Origin: Mortierella sp. BCC40632
Taxonomy: Eukaryota; Mortierellomycota; Mortierellomycetes; Mortierellales; Mortierellaceae
Assembly: GCA_011634665.1 (NCBI GenBank)
Contig: WAEK01000001.1
Span: 3,620,501 to 3,684,500, forward strand
Reading direction: 5' to 3'
Length of the DNA stretch: 64,000 nucleotides
Under the pieces are notes generated by a model. That model was not told where the DNA came from, searched no databases, and saw only the letters and a program-made list of their open reading frames with translations. The translations under genes and the position numbers were made by a program. Within the stretch, counting starts at the first letter, position 1. Every line of letters begins with the position of its first letter. This document shows positions 25,826-36,569 of the stretch, in pieces.

Positions 25826-27225
25826 CTTGAGCATCTTTCTTTCTTTCTCCACACTGCTCTTTTACAGCATGCCTGGTATCTCCCTTATGCGCTCGCCACC
25901 CGCCCGCCCCGCCCCCCTTAGCCCCAACCCCATTACTCTTCTCACGCCTCCTGTTCCTAACAGTTCGTCCAGCTGACATCTGCCTGCCGACTGGTACTCT
26001 GCATACATATCCCGTAACACCTGGCCATTCTGATCTTCGTTCCTCTTCCCTGCTCTAGAGTCCTACTTGGATGAGAGAGAGAGAGAGAGAGAGAGAAGAG
26101 GAAAGAAAGAGAGTGGCCCAAAAGGCAAACAAACAAGCAAGACGAGTCAATTCCTTCCTCCCCAAAAAAAAAACTATCCGTACCAGCATCTCTTTTCTCT
26201 TTTTCTCCTTCCCCACTTACTCTACATCGTCATCTCGCGAGCAGTTCCCCGTCCTCCAGGGCACACACGCGCGCGATCGAGAGACAGAAAAGAGAGAGAC
26301 AGGAAGAATGAATACCCCTCCCCCCTCCCCACAAGAGATGCACACGCACATTCGCGCTCCATGGCTCTCTCCTTGTTTTCATGTGCAATTGAGCATTCCC
26401 TTCCTTCTCCTCTCTCCTTTTCTCCCACAACTTTTTTTTTCTAAATACGTACAATAACAACATTATGTCCGAAGGGCTGCATTGGATAGAAACATGGGAA
26501 AATGAGATCTCTGGGTAGATCCCCGGTAGTAGATGACCCGTCTCGCTTGACACGCCACGAGGGAAAAGTTTATCCTCTCTCGTCTCTCTCTTGACATGCC
26601 ACGAGGAAAAGGTTTACCCTGTCTTTTCTCCCACTCTCCCACATGTCACGACATTGTGTACGCGCTTTCAAACTTAGTGTTGTTTTGAGAAAGCTGAGTA
26701 GTACAATAGTGGGATTGTGTTAGTCAGTGTGTCCTCTTTTGGATGAGTGCATCCTTCTCTCACTCTCTCTTGGTGTGTGGGTCTCTGTCTCTCTTTTCTC
26801 TTTCCGCCTCTATTTTTTCTATCTGTCTGTTCTCTCCGCCTTTGTCTATCGATGACTATTATCCATACAACGCGTCGCTAAAGAGAAAAGAAAAGAAAAG
26901 AAAAAATAGAAAAATCAGCCTAATGGCCCACGACTATTAATCAGGGAAGTACATTTTTACAAAAAAAAAATTAGAGGATACAAGTCCAGAACAGGTTAGA
27001 TAGACTAGTTCAGGAGCAATGTAGTCCCATGGATACAGCAATGGGCTTATTCGTTCTGTCCTCTGTGTGTCCTCTCTCTCTCTTTTTACTGGTCCTTGTT
27101 TCTCACTCTTTTGTAGTTGCAAGAAAGAGTCAGTTCGGTACTCAGATGTGGTGCAGGGGTAGGGTGGAGGATTAGAGGATGGTTAGACCAGGGTAGTTCC
27201 TAGTAGGAAAAAAAGAAACGGTGGG
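25826..27225. repeat. long dispersed repeat, copy A (about 1.4 kb)
   Basis: Direct copy of the sequence at about 38398-40010. Matching landmarks in the same order and orientation: CATCTTTCTTTCTTTCTCCA, CTCCTGTTCCTAACAGTTCG, CATATCCCGTAACACCTGGC, a GA array after TCCTACTTGGATGAGA, CATCTCGCGAGCAGTTCCCC, CACGACATTGTGTACGCGCT, GAGTCAGTTCGGTACTCAGA and GATTAGAGGATGGTTAGAC. By eye the unique parts are roughly 90% identical. No coding capacity beyond low-complexity ORFs. Copy A has a short GA array (about 26070-26096) and a locally doubled 'CCACGAGG' unit (about 26550-26620). No terminal inverted repeat or target duplication was recognised. It may be a non-autonomous element or the remains of one. 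Confidence 0.85.
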
Positions 27226-28192
27226 TGTGGCTATCTTCATTTCTTGTGTAGTCCTGCCAACACTATTTCAGTGACACAAGCCAGCGGACAAAGCGAGCAT
27301 TGGCTTTCAACTGTGCGCAGGCAGTGCGCGGCAAAAAGACTCGCTGTTTCTTTGATTTTCATTCAAATAGTCATTCATTCGTCGGTTTTCACAGCACAAA
27401 GGCTCCTGTAAGCTTTTTTTTCACCCATTTTCGTTAAGCGTAAGCAAGAAAGGCAAGCCGCCAGATGTCCAGAGTTTGTCGAGAGAGCCAGGGTCTGTTT
27501 ACTCAGCAAGTAGCGCCCACATGGAGAGATAAATATCGCCATCACGTATAGTACGCAAGTCTTCCAGATCTTAAAACTTCCTTCACAGGGCTCCCGAAAG
27601 GTGCCAACAACGGCATTAGAGAGCCATGTCCAGTTCTCAACTTCACACAGGCCACACGCGATTAAAAGGGTGGCGGACGATTTAACTCGAAAGAGCACGA
27701 TGCAAAGATCGAGAACCAAAGTATTTTGCCTATGGTTTCTCTTGTTATTAGCGAGAAATCCATGGCAACGGGAGGAACTGAACGACCCATGGAGCGTGAC
27801 TCGGGATTCACATACTATACCAGGTGGACAGAGGATGACAAAGCGATTGGACTGTGAGGAGAAAGGAAAAGAGTGTCTGTGGTGAAAGAGAGTGAGGGAG
27901 TGTTGATGTGTGAGGAGTCGTCTTTGTAGCTAAAACTCATCTTCTCTCCTACTCCCACTTGCCCATCACTTCATTCACCTTGTCTGCACGCTTTCTTTTC
28001 CCTTCATGCTTCACAATACCATGGCTGAGTATCACCTGAATCCCTTTTGTCTAACTGATCGTTGATGGAGAGGCTCTCTACAGCACTCGGCGCAACGGGC
28101 GAGATGCCAATCCACATTATTGTCCAGCGCCCTTTTCCCCAAGGTAATGCGATGCATATGCGTTTTTTCTTTTCTTTTCTTTTCTTTTACGA
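27226..28192. other. island sequence, no confident gene
   Basis: Between repeat copy A and the first Crinkler-like relic. A minus-strand ORF at 27375-27719 (114 codons, with a hydrophobic middle and several Cys) and a plus ORF at 27601-27885 overlap. Neither has recognisable content and I do not call either a gene. GA-rich patches occur near 27880. Confidence 0.35.
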
Positions 28193-29910
28193 GTGCACGA
28201 CCGTTTGTTGATTGATCTCCGCCAGCACATGAGCTTATTCTATTCTCAAACTCTATTTTTTTCTCCATCGTTCCATGCACCAGGACCGATCGTCAATTTT
28301 CTGGGGGGCAAAGAACATCATGTTCCTGTGACTGATGGAGCCATCCGTAGTTTAACTAGAGGGCGATATCGTAGGTTTGGAAACCCACCAGTGAGCAGAT
28401 CGATTCTGCTGTCTGTAGGCCTCCCTCAACCTATCCACACCAGAATCGACAACAAGGAATCTCTTTTGTTTCTCACATTGGCCGGTGGCAAGACACGCGT
28501 TGTGATTGATCTCTTGTCTCAATCTCAATGGCTCATTCCCAGTCAACTACTTCGGTTGAGTCCCCACCTTACGTTTGATTTTTGAGAAATTGGCAAGTAT
28601 CATCTTACTTCTGTTTCCCGTGGCACAGGCTTATCAATCAACGCCCTTTTCTGAATCCAGGACTTTGATTCTGGCTTGAAGGACAGCATATGATCACAAT
28701 ATTCAATTCTTGAATACAGGTTTGTTTACCAGACGAGCAATCAAAGGAGGCTTTGGGCAAACTCCTCTCACAGGAAGCAGTAGGGATGCATATCGACATG
28801 CAATAGCCACAACCTGTATGTTAACTTGAGACGACCACAAAGAGAGGAGACGAAAGAATCGATCGTATTGTACACCCAATGCTTGCCGCCTTATTGTGTC
28901 TCCGTCTATAGAGAAGGGGATTGTCGAGTACAACGACCCTAATTCATGGGAAAAGACTGTCGAAGATGCAGATGAGAGACTGACACTATGGATGCACAGG
29001 CACACCGAAGACGATTTGGACTACGAGATACCTCGCCAGGCCTCCTAAAGTACCAGTGTTGCGTGTTTGAGAATCATGACTCTGTCTTCAGAGAGGTAGA
29101 CCTATAACTGGAGGAGCAAGCTTTTGGTTGGATCGTAATCATCCTCGTTTACTGTCATGGATGGGTTCTTCGTTTCCAAAGCTGTCAAGAACTATTTCAC
29201 TGCTATCGATCCCTACGTAAATTGGCATTGATTCTTATTGAACAGGGGCGTGCGTTTGAGCGGTTCATGATGAAGGTTTTCAGCGAGACATTCAACACAG
29301 GGTCTCCATCTGATTGTTCGCATACACCTCCTATCTCAAATATTGTTGGCTGGAGGAAGCCTGGACCCGAGCAAGGTAGGACTCATGCGATGATATTGAT
29401 GGAAGGAGTTTACTAGCACTCATGTCAAACACGCGTCAGCCCGCAACAGCATACCTGTCATTCTATTATTCTTGCCCAAGCCCAAGTCGTCGGGATCAGA
29501 CTTGGAATTTTCTTTATTCGGATCGACAGTGTCTGGTTGGCTCTCGTCTTTGTTCAGATATTGAAGCCGCATCAAGGGACATCAAACTTCTCGGAGACGG
29601 ACTGGAGTGATACACTCAGCACTGTCTTGGCACGCAATGACATTTCGCCACCATTGTCCTGACAACGTCTGCATCAGCATGATCGTTACGTGACCTACCA
29701 AATGGACAGTCAGGCTGCCAGCAGCTTCAGAGCTCCCAAAGGACCTCAGTGGTGTTCAACATGTGATCAACATCAATGATGACGATTTCGGCAACAGTCC
29801 CTCCCTCCCTCCCCCAAGAGCATGTAGATTTAATTGCTCGATTCAAGAATGCTCAAAGGCACTCAGTTGTCATTGGTGAAAGTAATGATGGCGGTAGCTT
29901 CCAAAAGTAG
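28193..29910 (+). pseudogene. broken Crinkler-like gene, copy A
   Basis: Coding-like blocks in shifting frames. Block 28270-28585 carries a LAGGKTRVVIDLLS segment. About 28920-29045 there is an acidic, charged block. About 29155-29910 is homologous to copy B at 37777-38380 (shared words VFERFMMKAFS-like, PPISEM-like, GWRKPGPEQGRTHAM, KHASARNSIPVI) and continues past it with a PTKW..LPA..LPKD..GVQHVININDDDFG-like end. Frames are broken by several stops and indels, including one near 29405 shared with copy B. I associate it with the large Crinkler-like (CRN) P-loop/nuclease-fold family repeated in Mortierella-type and Glomeromycotina fungi. That association rests on memory of the family's style and is moderate. 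It is not expected to make a functional protein. Confidence 0.5.
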
Positions 29911-30281
29911 TGAGGCTAATCTTTCACTACAGTGCTTTCTGTTTGCAATGACGTGTTACTGAGTTGCTCTCATCTACTTTTTTTTTCATGTGCGAGAAGC
30001 AGGAGAGATGACAGCGGAGGAATCAGCGACAGTAGGTTCGACAGCATCATTCATTTGGGATGCCTTTGGTTATTGCCAACTGGAGGATGCATTGTTCCTA
30101 GAGGGCATCTTTATTCGAGCTGGATTACCTCACTCTGCCATGTCGACTAGCATGGACCCTAGGCTTGTAGTATTACTCTCTTGGGATTCAGGAAAGGCTT
30201 GCATGTTCGTCTGGACATTCGTACAAGGAGGGAGTTCCAGCTTCGTTTTTTTTTTTTTTTTTTTTTTTAATTCGATCATCG
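29911..30281. other. flank with a short open stretch and poly(T)
   Basis: A plus-strand stretch at about 30008-30240 is open for some 75 codons with balanced composition but has no family resemblance, and it runs into a T23 homopolymer at 30247-30269. It is probably another relic. The remainder is the 3' flank of the F-box gene. Confidence 0.3.
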
Positions 30282-31205
30282 CTAAAGCGTAAGCTCTTTG
30301 CTGAAGTTACCGGTATCACAGCACCAGTGACCGTCCTTATCCGCCATGGCGCCAACACATTGATCACAATACTGGCGGAACAATCCCACGGAGCACTTCA
30401 AGTTCGACGGTTGACACTCACCACAAATATTGGCCTCACAGCCGTAGCATTGGAAGACCCACACACAACAACACAGACGACACCAGTCCTTTTGGCATAG
30501 TGAACACTTGAGCTCTGTAGCACACCCCTTGCAATATACGGATCTACAGTCTGGCCCACCACAGACTTTTGTCTGACATTCTTCACAGGTGACACTTCCA
30601 CATTTAGTGCAAAGGGTATCCATTTCGAGGCTCGGGACATCCTTGCCGCATGCATGACAAGGGGCGACTTGCGTTTCTTGATATTCCTCGATCTTGACGT
30701 GTCGACAGGGGCAGTCGTTGCTCATCACGACCACTGCCCAGCTGATCTCGATAAGCGACCTGTGAAGGTTGAAATTATTGGAGAATCCTCTTGATTCTCG
30801 GTTCTTCGTGTAAAGGCGAATGGGATCCAGATCATAAGAGAGCCATCGTTGTCCTGCAATCGCCTGTGTTAGTTTTCCAATGTCTATGCGAGGACATCGC
30901 TCGACGTGCAGGTCCTTGGTATAGTCCGTGACGAGCTTCATGATTCCACAATGACTAATCCCTGTTCCATCTAGGTTGACAATGGATGCTCTTCTAAAGA
31001 TGTGTGCAAACTGTGAAGTCATGACAGAGTCTGTGATGTTGCGACGCTGGCGGAATGTGAGGGTAGAGAAGTCTGCTATCTCAAGAGCTAGTTCCTTGTC
31101 AATGATATCCTTGAAGTTCTTCGAGACCGCACGACACTTGATCACGGTGGAGATATCACAGTATGCCAGTACAGCAAGGATCACTTCGGTGTTGAGGGTG
31201 GCCAT
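30282..31205 (-). CDS. intronless F-box protein with Cys-rich zinc-binding-like C-terminus
   Basis: A single intact ORF of 307 residues. Residues 3-40 (VILAVLAYCDISTVIKCRAV..) match an F-box: a helix, the turn where Leu/Pro usually sit, and a VSKNFKDII end. F-box proteins link substrates to Skp1-Cul1 ubiquitin ligases. Residues about 165-300 hold roughly 30 cysteines in CxxC/CxxxC pairs (CHACGK, CTKCGS, CEECQ, CKGC, CSLC, CDQC), suggesting two or more zinc knuckles or RING/B-box-like folds. I cannot name the fold. The lack of introns contrasts with the core genes. It sits in the accessory island between decayed genes, yet has no stop or frameshift. Confidence 0.7.
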   Translation of the reverse strand: MATLNTEVILAVLAYCDISTVIKCRAVSKNFKDIIDKELALEIADFSTLTFRQRRNITDSVMTSQFAHIFRRASIVNLDGTGISHCGIMKLVTDYTKDLHVERCPRIDIGKLTQAIAGQRWLSYDLDPIRLYTKNRESRGFSNNFNLHRSLIEISWAVVVMSNDCPCRHVKIEEYQETQVAPCHACGKDVPSLEMDTLCTKCGSVTCEECQTKVCGGPDCRSVYCKGCATELKCSLCQKDWCRLCCCVWVFQCYGCEANICGECQPSNLKCSVGLFRQYCDQCVGAMADKDGHWCCDTGNFSKELTL

Positions 31206-31828
31206 TCTAATATTTGTGGAAAAGTTTTATCTGGATAAGGTTGTCATGTCAGTTAAAAACAGAAAAAGAAAAGGAAAAGGAAGAAGAAGAGGAAGAGGGA
31301 AAAGGGAATAGGGAAAAAAAAAAAAAAAAAGTCATGAGGGGGAAAACTACTTTTTTGCGATTGAAAAACGGCTAGATTGAGTGCACTCTTTGTGTGATTA
31401 GTTGTGGTGAATCGTAGGTACTCTACTAACCTTAAATAACGTCGGTATGCGAGAGTAAAGCTAAAACTGACGCCTATTTGCTCAGTTGCTCACACCTATC
31501 TCGAAACCTCTCCTTCCCAGGAACACAGCACAATTCTGTGTTCAACGGCAGCCCGTTTTGTTACTCCTCCCAGCACTTTTTGAAAATGATTGATTCCGTT
31601 CTTTTTCTTCTACACTCCCCTGTACATCTCTTGTGGTCAAAAGAAACTTGCCAGATATTTACTACAAAAAAAAAAAAATAGAGAGAGGCGATCTAGTAAT
31701 ACCATTCTAGCCAGGACTCAATGGCGAGATGTGCAGATGTTCCAGCTATGCTGTGCGAGACTTTGCCTATCTTGTGTCTTGTCTCCCCAGTAGATGTCCT
31801 CCATGGTCCACCATCCCCTGACGGTTCT
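31206..31828. other. F-box gene upstream region
   Basis: Gene-free. Contains GA/AAG-rich sequence with an A-run at about 31314-31330 just upstream of the F-box start, and a second A-run at about 31665-31678. No promoter element can be assigned. Confidence 0.4.
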
Positions 31829-32612
31829 TCATCTTTGTTCTTCTTCTAGTGCATCATCATCTGAAAGCATCTCGGTAAACCCGAGGATCTTTGCATTGAT
31901 AGTGAGAACTAATCTTCTTCCAAACAGCAGATGTCCTATCGGGCGTTTCTCGTTGAAATATTTCTTTGCATATATCACAGAATCATTCACTGACGGTAGG
32001 ACTATTACAGAGCAATATTTCTTATCAAGCAGTGTGAGATATTGAGCATCGCCAAGTGTGGTCGATACTCATAATTGAGTCTTGACATAATCTGCAAATG
32101 TTGCCAGGATAGAGACTAATTTCAATTGCACGTATCAAAAGCTACTGGCAACAAATCATGTTGAATGTTCGTCCTGCTCTATTGTTGTAGTAGATGTTGA
32201 CCAAGTCGTCATCAAGATCCCATCATGAACGAGATCATGTGTGGCCTGCCAGCCAATACCTGCGCGTGCGAGGTGTATAGCTCGCTGCACTCCGTGCGAA
32301 AGCAGTTAATAATAATGAGTACGACAACACGATTACATCCTCAGCGCTTTCTTGAATTTGCTATCAGTGTAACTTTCCCCTTCCCCGAAATAGACCTGAA
32401 AGGTAATATCTTTTTGGGTTTGCATGTTACGTTGTCATTGAGGTATATCTGTCTTGGACGGAATAAGATACCATGTTCACAAATTTCATATCCAAGATTC
32501 TCAGAGTGTTCTTTGATAGAAAGTCCCTCTAAAATTTTCAGCGTCCTTCCTTCCAACACCAAAGTCATTATCAAAAGTCTGATGGGGTCAAGTCCCGGTC
32601 TCTTTATTCACA
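31829..32612 (-). pseudogene. decayed gene of unknown family
   Basis: Two minus-strand blocks read as real protein. One, about 32341-32612, has charged strands around EICEHGILFRPRQIYLNDNV and a KKILPF segment. The other, 31829-32060, contains VLPSVNDSVIYAKKYFNEKR and ends in an acidic Asp/Glu tail with a TGA at 31829. Between them stops and frame changes occur in all three frames (for example a TGA within the otherwise continuous segment near 32070). It abuts the secreted-protein gene in tandem. No domain recognised. Confidence 0.35.
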
Positions 32613-32625
32613 TCATGATAATTTC

Positions 32626-33885
32626 TTATCCTGCGGCCATATAGCTACCAATAAACATAACAGTACCACCAACAAGTCTCAAGAATGCACCCAGGTTGGG
32701 GACATCAATATGTCCTTGTTCGTCGGGTACCTCGACATTGGTTGCATCAGGAGATCCACGCATAGATTCGACCACTCCTGTCTCAAGAGAGTTCAGAAGT
32801 GCTGCACGGATTGCACCGGCGCCAAGATTAACGTCAACTGGAACAAGCACGTTTCCGTAGGTGTTCGAGCCAATCTGAAGCTGAATGTTAAGACTCTGCT
32901 GTCCATAGGCGTTGGTAACAGTATGAGGGTTCTGGTTGTCGATGCGTGCTGATCGGATGTGAGCGTCGTTTCCAGCAAGGTGTCTCAAGGAAGAACAATT
33001 GTCGATATGGAGAAAAGATTTTCGACCCTCTCTACCGACACTATCTTTGGTCCAGCAGTCAATCAAGGCGCGGAGAGCATCTCTCTCCTTTCGGTTTGGA
33101 GTAGTAATGTCAGCACGCTTGACCAGTTGAGGTTTATGTTCCTTCTCGATGAGCTTGTATCCCTTGGACGACAAAGCAAAGTAGTGAGCCATGTATGCAA
33201 AGCTCCATTTGTAGGTCCATCCATGCTTGGAACCGTCATATCCGGGAGCCATAATCATACGGTGGGGGTTCCATGCCTCGTAGACGTGAACCTGCATGTT
33301 TCTGCTGTACACCTTGTTGTCGCATGACCCCTTGAACCAAGGGCATTGGTTGTACCAGAAAGTGAAGTCGTGCGTCCATCCTTCGGAATTACAATTTTCA
33401 CTACCAAACATCATGTATCTATCAGGGTTTTTGGCCCATCCGGCACACATTGGCGAGGGGGCCATGAACTTGTCATACTTGCGGAAGGCTTGGAAGGTGT
33501 AGAGGGTGGTCCAGCCTTGGATATCGCAAGAGATCCTGTCCTTGAATAGCTTGGTTCTAGTGGGCCTTGAAGCAACCCCGACACAGATGTTCATGATGTT
33601 CGACTGCGCTGCAGAAGCACGAGAGATGCCATTTTTCTTGCTATTGGCGGCAGCAGCGGCGGTGGCATTGGCGACATGATAGTCGAACTCAGTGCGGTCA
33701 GGGACAAGGATTTCGCCGCCGTCAGCAGGGAGTTTGTAGAGCGATGGATTGCTGAACTCGCCGAAGCTTGGGCGGTCATTTGTGTAGTACACGGCGAGGG
33801 CGGTCTGGACTATGGCCAGTATAGGGAGCAGGCGGATTATCATGGTGATAAAAGAGAGGAGGGAGGGAGGGCGAGTAGAGGACAA
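32626..33885 (-). CDS. secreted protein with repeated GWT units, unknown function
   Basis: Intact single-exon ORF of 419 residues. Two in-frame ATGs exist. The second (residue 15, at 33841-33843) is directly followed by a classical signal peptide (IIRLLPILAIVQTALA) and is the likelier start. About residues 95-230 contain three related units, each with a Met/Pro- or Gly-containing strand followed by GWT and an aromatic (QGWTTLYTF, EGWTHDFTFW, HGWTYKWSF). Upstream of each is a short hydrophobic motif (FMAPSP, MMFGSE, IMAPGY) and paired Cys. Three-fold repetition of this size resembles a beta-trefoil-type binding domain, which is an inference. A dibasic LVKR-like site after about residue 255 may be a Kex2 cleavage point. 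The C-terminus ends in a hydrophobic stretch that could be a GPI signal. No catalytic motif seen. It lies in the accessory island. Confidence 0.65.
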   Translation of the reverse strand: MSSTRPPSLLSFITMIIRLLPILAIVQTALAVYYTNDRPSFGEFSNPSLYKLPADGGEILVPDRTEFDYHVANATAAAAANSKKNGISRASAAQSNIMNICVGVASRPTRTKLFKDRISCDIQGWTTLYTFQAFRKYDKFMAPSPMCAGWAKNPDRYMMFGSENCNSEGWTHDFTFWYNQCPWFKGSCDNKVYSRNMQVHVYEAWNPHRMIMAPGYDGSKHGWTYKWSFAYMAHYFALSSKGYKLIEKEHKPQLVKRADITTPNRKERDALRALIDCWTKDSVGREGRKSFLHIDNCSSLRHLAGNDAHIRSARIDNQNPHTVTNAYGQQSLNIQLQIGSNTYGNVLVPVDVNLGAGAIRAALLNSLETGVVESMRGSPDATNVEVPDEQGHIDVPNLGAFLRLVGGTVMFIGSYMAAG

Positions 33886-34372
33886 GCGAGGATACAGCTT
33901 CAGTATTTATAAAGAAAAAAAGGAAAGAAAGAAACAATGAACCGAGTGAGTTCTGATAAGTTGGGAACCCAAGTAACCTAGTCTCCACGCTTTGGTGGTG
34001 AGCATAGATAGCATGCTACGAACTCTTGTTCAGCTTTCTGTGGACTCGGGATTCAAAAACTTTTTTTTTTTTGCACTTTGGAGGAAAAGTCGAAGGTGCT
34101 GTTGACCGTTGAGGAGGTTCTTGATCTATCGTTACCCAAAAGAAAAACATACGAAAAGAGAGGTATCTACATAGTTACTACATCTGTTGTGGTGCCAAGT
34201 TCATTTCTAGCATAGCAATACATTAAAGAACAAATTCATTGCCAATTGACCTTCCCCGTTTGGTGCTGTCTACTCATGTGTACCTGATTCAGAAAGAGGC
34301 TCTCACAGTATGTGTGCGGCTGGAATGATTGATAGACTTAGTTCACACTCTGTTAGTCAGTTAGTTAGTTAG
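33886..34372. promoter_or_regulatory. upstream region of the secreted-protein gene
   Basis: AT-rich, gene-free. Poly(A)/poly(T) runs near 33913 and 34063, and GTTA-type short repeats near 34352-34376. Confidence 0.4.
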
Positions 34373-34776
34373 CTAGTTTTTTTTTTTTTTTTTGCAAGCA
34401 TGGATCCTGCTCACGAGTACTCCATTATTTACCCAATAAAGAACACCACTGTGTAGAATCCTAGAAGACATCCTCCAATATTTTCTAAACTCCATTGGTG
34501 AGTGGGTGATTCTGTCTAGGACTTGAGCATACGGCAATTCTGATAAGGGAATTGTTTGTGGTACGACCATAGATTTTAAGAGCTCCGTTGGTTCCCATCT
34601 ACTTGGACTTGAACTTTGGGTTAACAATTTTGCGACAGATACTCGCATAACATATGAAATTCAGCTTTGAATCTTTCTTTCCCGTATTTTTAATATTCCT
34701 GTAGGCCGCACTAACGTTCTGTCAAAAGATAAATGGACCACAAATCTGCTTTTCTCTCTCTCTCTCTCTCTTTCTC

Positions 34777-34814
<38 letters not shown>

Positions 34815-36560
34815 ATTTCTGAGTGCGCTCCGCTCTTTCATTTAGGATTCTTCTTTGAAGATGCTACCTGAAATAAGCTTTAAAAATCAGGAAAAAACCT
34901 GACCCAAAAAAAAAAAAAAAAAAAAAAAGGCAAAGGCAAAGGCAAAGACAAAGGGACAAAAATTTGAAGGAATCCGTAATTGAGGCGAGAGAGTGGTGTT
35001 GAGTTTTACAACAACGGATCACTCAGATACAGAGCATAATTACCAGCGGGTGCTACATGGCGGAGTACCAACCAGATTCTCCCATGACTTGACCTGCCAA
35101 GTATCCCTTGGGTTGCACGAGCGTCTCTTCAAAACCAAGGCACCATTTGATCCGATGTTCCGTGCCGATACAAATGTGATCACATTCGAGAATGATTCAG
35201 ATAGACCTGTGTATCGTATGCACTTTAAGCCTTGTAGCGGCTCCCGAGAACGGGAGAGTCGGTGTCAATGCAGATACTGGAGGAGCTGAGATGAAAATGG
35301 ACATCGCGAATGAAATAGTGCGATAAAAAATAATAATAATAATAAAGGATCAGGTCAATGCTGAATGTGGCACCAAAGGATCTTCTAAAATACAATGATG
35401 GTTGTAGTTGTTTATAGAGGCGAGACTATTGAGGCAATGATTAACTGAAAAAAAAGGGCCGTAACCACATCGTAGAACGCTGGAGGATGAATAAAAGTTG
35501 AAGTCATGGCCCAAGATTAACGTAGTGACCACTCTTGCTTGTACATATCGCCGGAACTTGATCCTGAGTTAGACGCTCAGTAAACGTACGGTTACGCAGA
35601 AAGGACTGGAGTTTGTCCTCGAAGTGCTGTGCTGAACGCTCAGAAAACGTACGGTAACAGAGAAAGGCCTGAAGTTTGTCCTCAAAATGCTGTGCTGTAC
35701 CTTCGTAACGTACTCAGTAGGCTCATTGTGCACATACCCACTCTCAATCGATTATGTCTACGCTGGCTGAAAAGCCTGTGTAACCTTTGCTATCTGGCTG
35801 CCGGCGAGCTAAAATTAGCAGTCAAGATACAGTCAAATACTGGGGCCCCAGCATTGCACAGTTCGTTGTATGGGACTATTGCGGAGGGGGCTGTAAATCC
35901 TCAAAAAAGCAACGAGAACTGAAATCAAAACAAGTGAAATGCGCATGTGCAGTATCCAAACCGTGGTTGTGTCTTTCTGTCGTGTGGAATATCATTTTCA
36001 ACATTAAGCACCTGAGTAGCAAGTGCTCGGGCAAGTTCTATTTGATTCGGTGTCCACCCCTCTATATGCAATGCTTTCTTGAGCATGTCTTTGAGTCTCT
36101 GCTCCTCAACAAAGATATTTTTCTCGTGATTCAACTTCACTATTCCTTCCGACGGATCAATATCAAATGGGTATAGGCACAGGAGTACTCATATAAGTAC
36201 TCCTGACTGAGGGAAGGCAGGGAATGATGGAATAGTAAAACTCTCTCACTGAAAAATTCATCTTTCTCAAGTCCGTGCCGCTTCCATATGCGATCTCGAT
36301 TGTTTAGGTGTTTTCGTATGCCTGTAACGCAACAGGGAGAGCGAAAAAACGAAAGCGACAGTTTGTCGCTTTCAAACCTGAGGAAGACGATTCAAAGGAG
36401 AGCGGCAGCATGTGTTTGCAGACTCGATGAGTTTTGTCCACAAGGAGGTAGACCCTCAGTTAGTGGAGCATAAGTTTGGTCCGATCAAATCATTCGAATT
36501 CATTTCAGACTGAGTGTTGCTTGCTGTCTACGATCATGCCAGCTTTTTTTTTTTTTTTTT
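34373..36560. other. relic-rich island segment
   Basis: No intact gene. Coding-like scraps include minus 34410-34640; plus about 35080-35320, where a plausible protein shifts frame near 35225 and then ends in an open Gly/Asp-rich stretch; minus 35940-36140 (helical, charged); and plus about 36290-36450. Homopolymers lie at 34373-34394 (T), 34785-34811 (T), 34904-34928 (A) and 36545-36570 (T). Frames are interrupted throughout, consistent with old gene fragments. Confidence 0.4.
35573..35698. repeat. 63-bp tandem duplication, two units
   Basis: Units at 35573-35635 and 35636-35698, both starting ACGCTCAG and containing CGTACGGT and GTTTGTCCTC, with about ten mismatches by eye. The length is a multiple of three. 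Confidence 0.85.
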
Positions 36561-36569
36561 TTTTTTTTT

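Noticed and set aside
35005..35040. ACAACAACGGATC resembling the start of 5.8S rRNA
   Set aside because: Similarity ends after about 13 bases and the rest reads as protein-like relic; no 18S, ITS or 28S sequence nearby.
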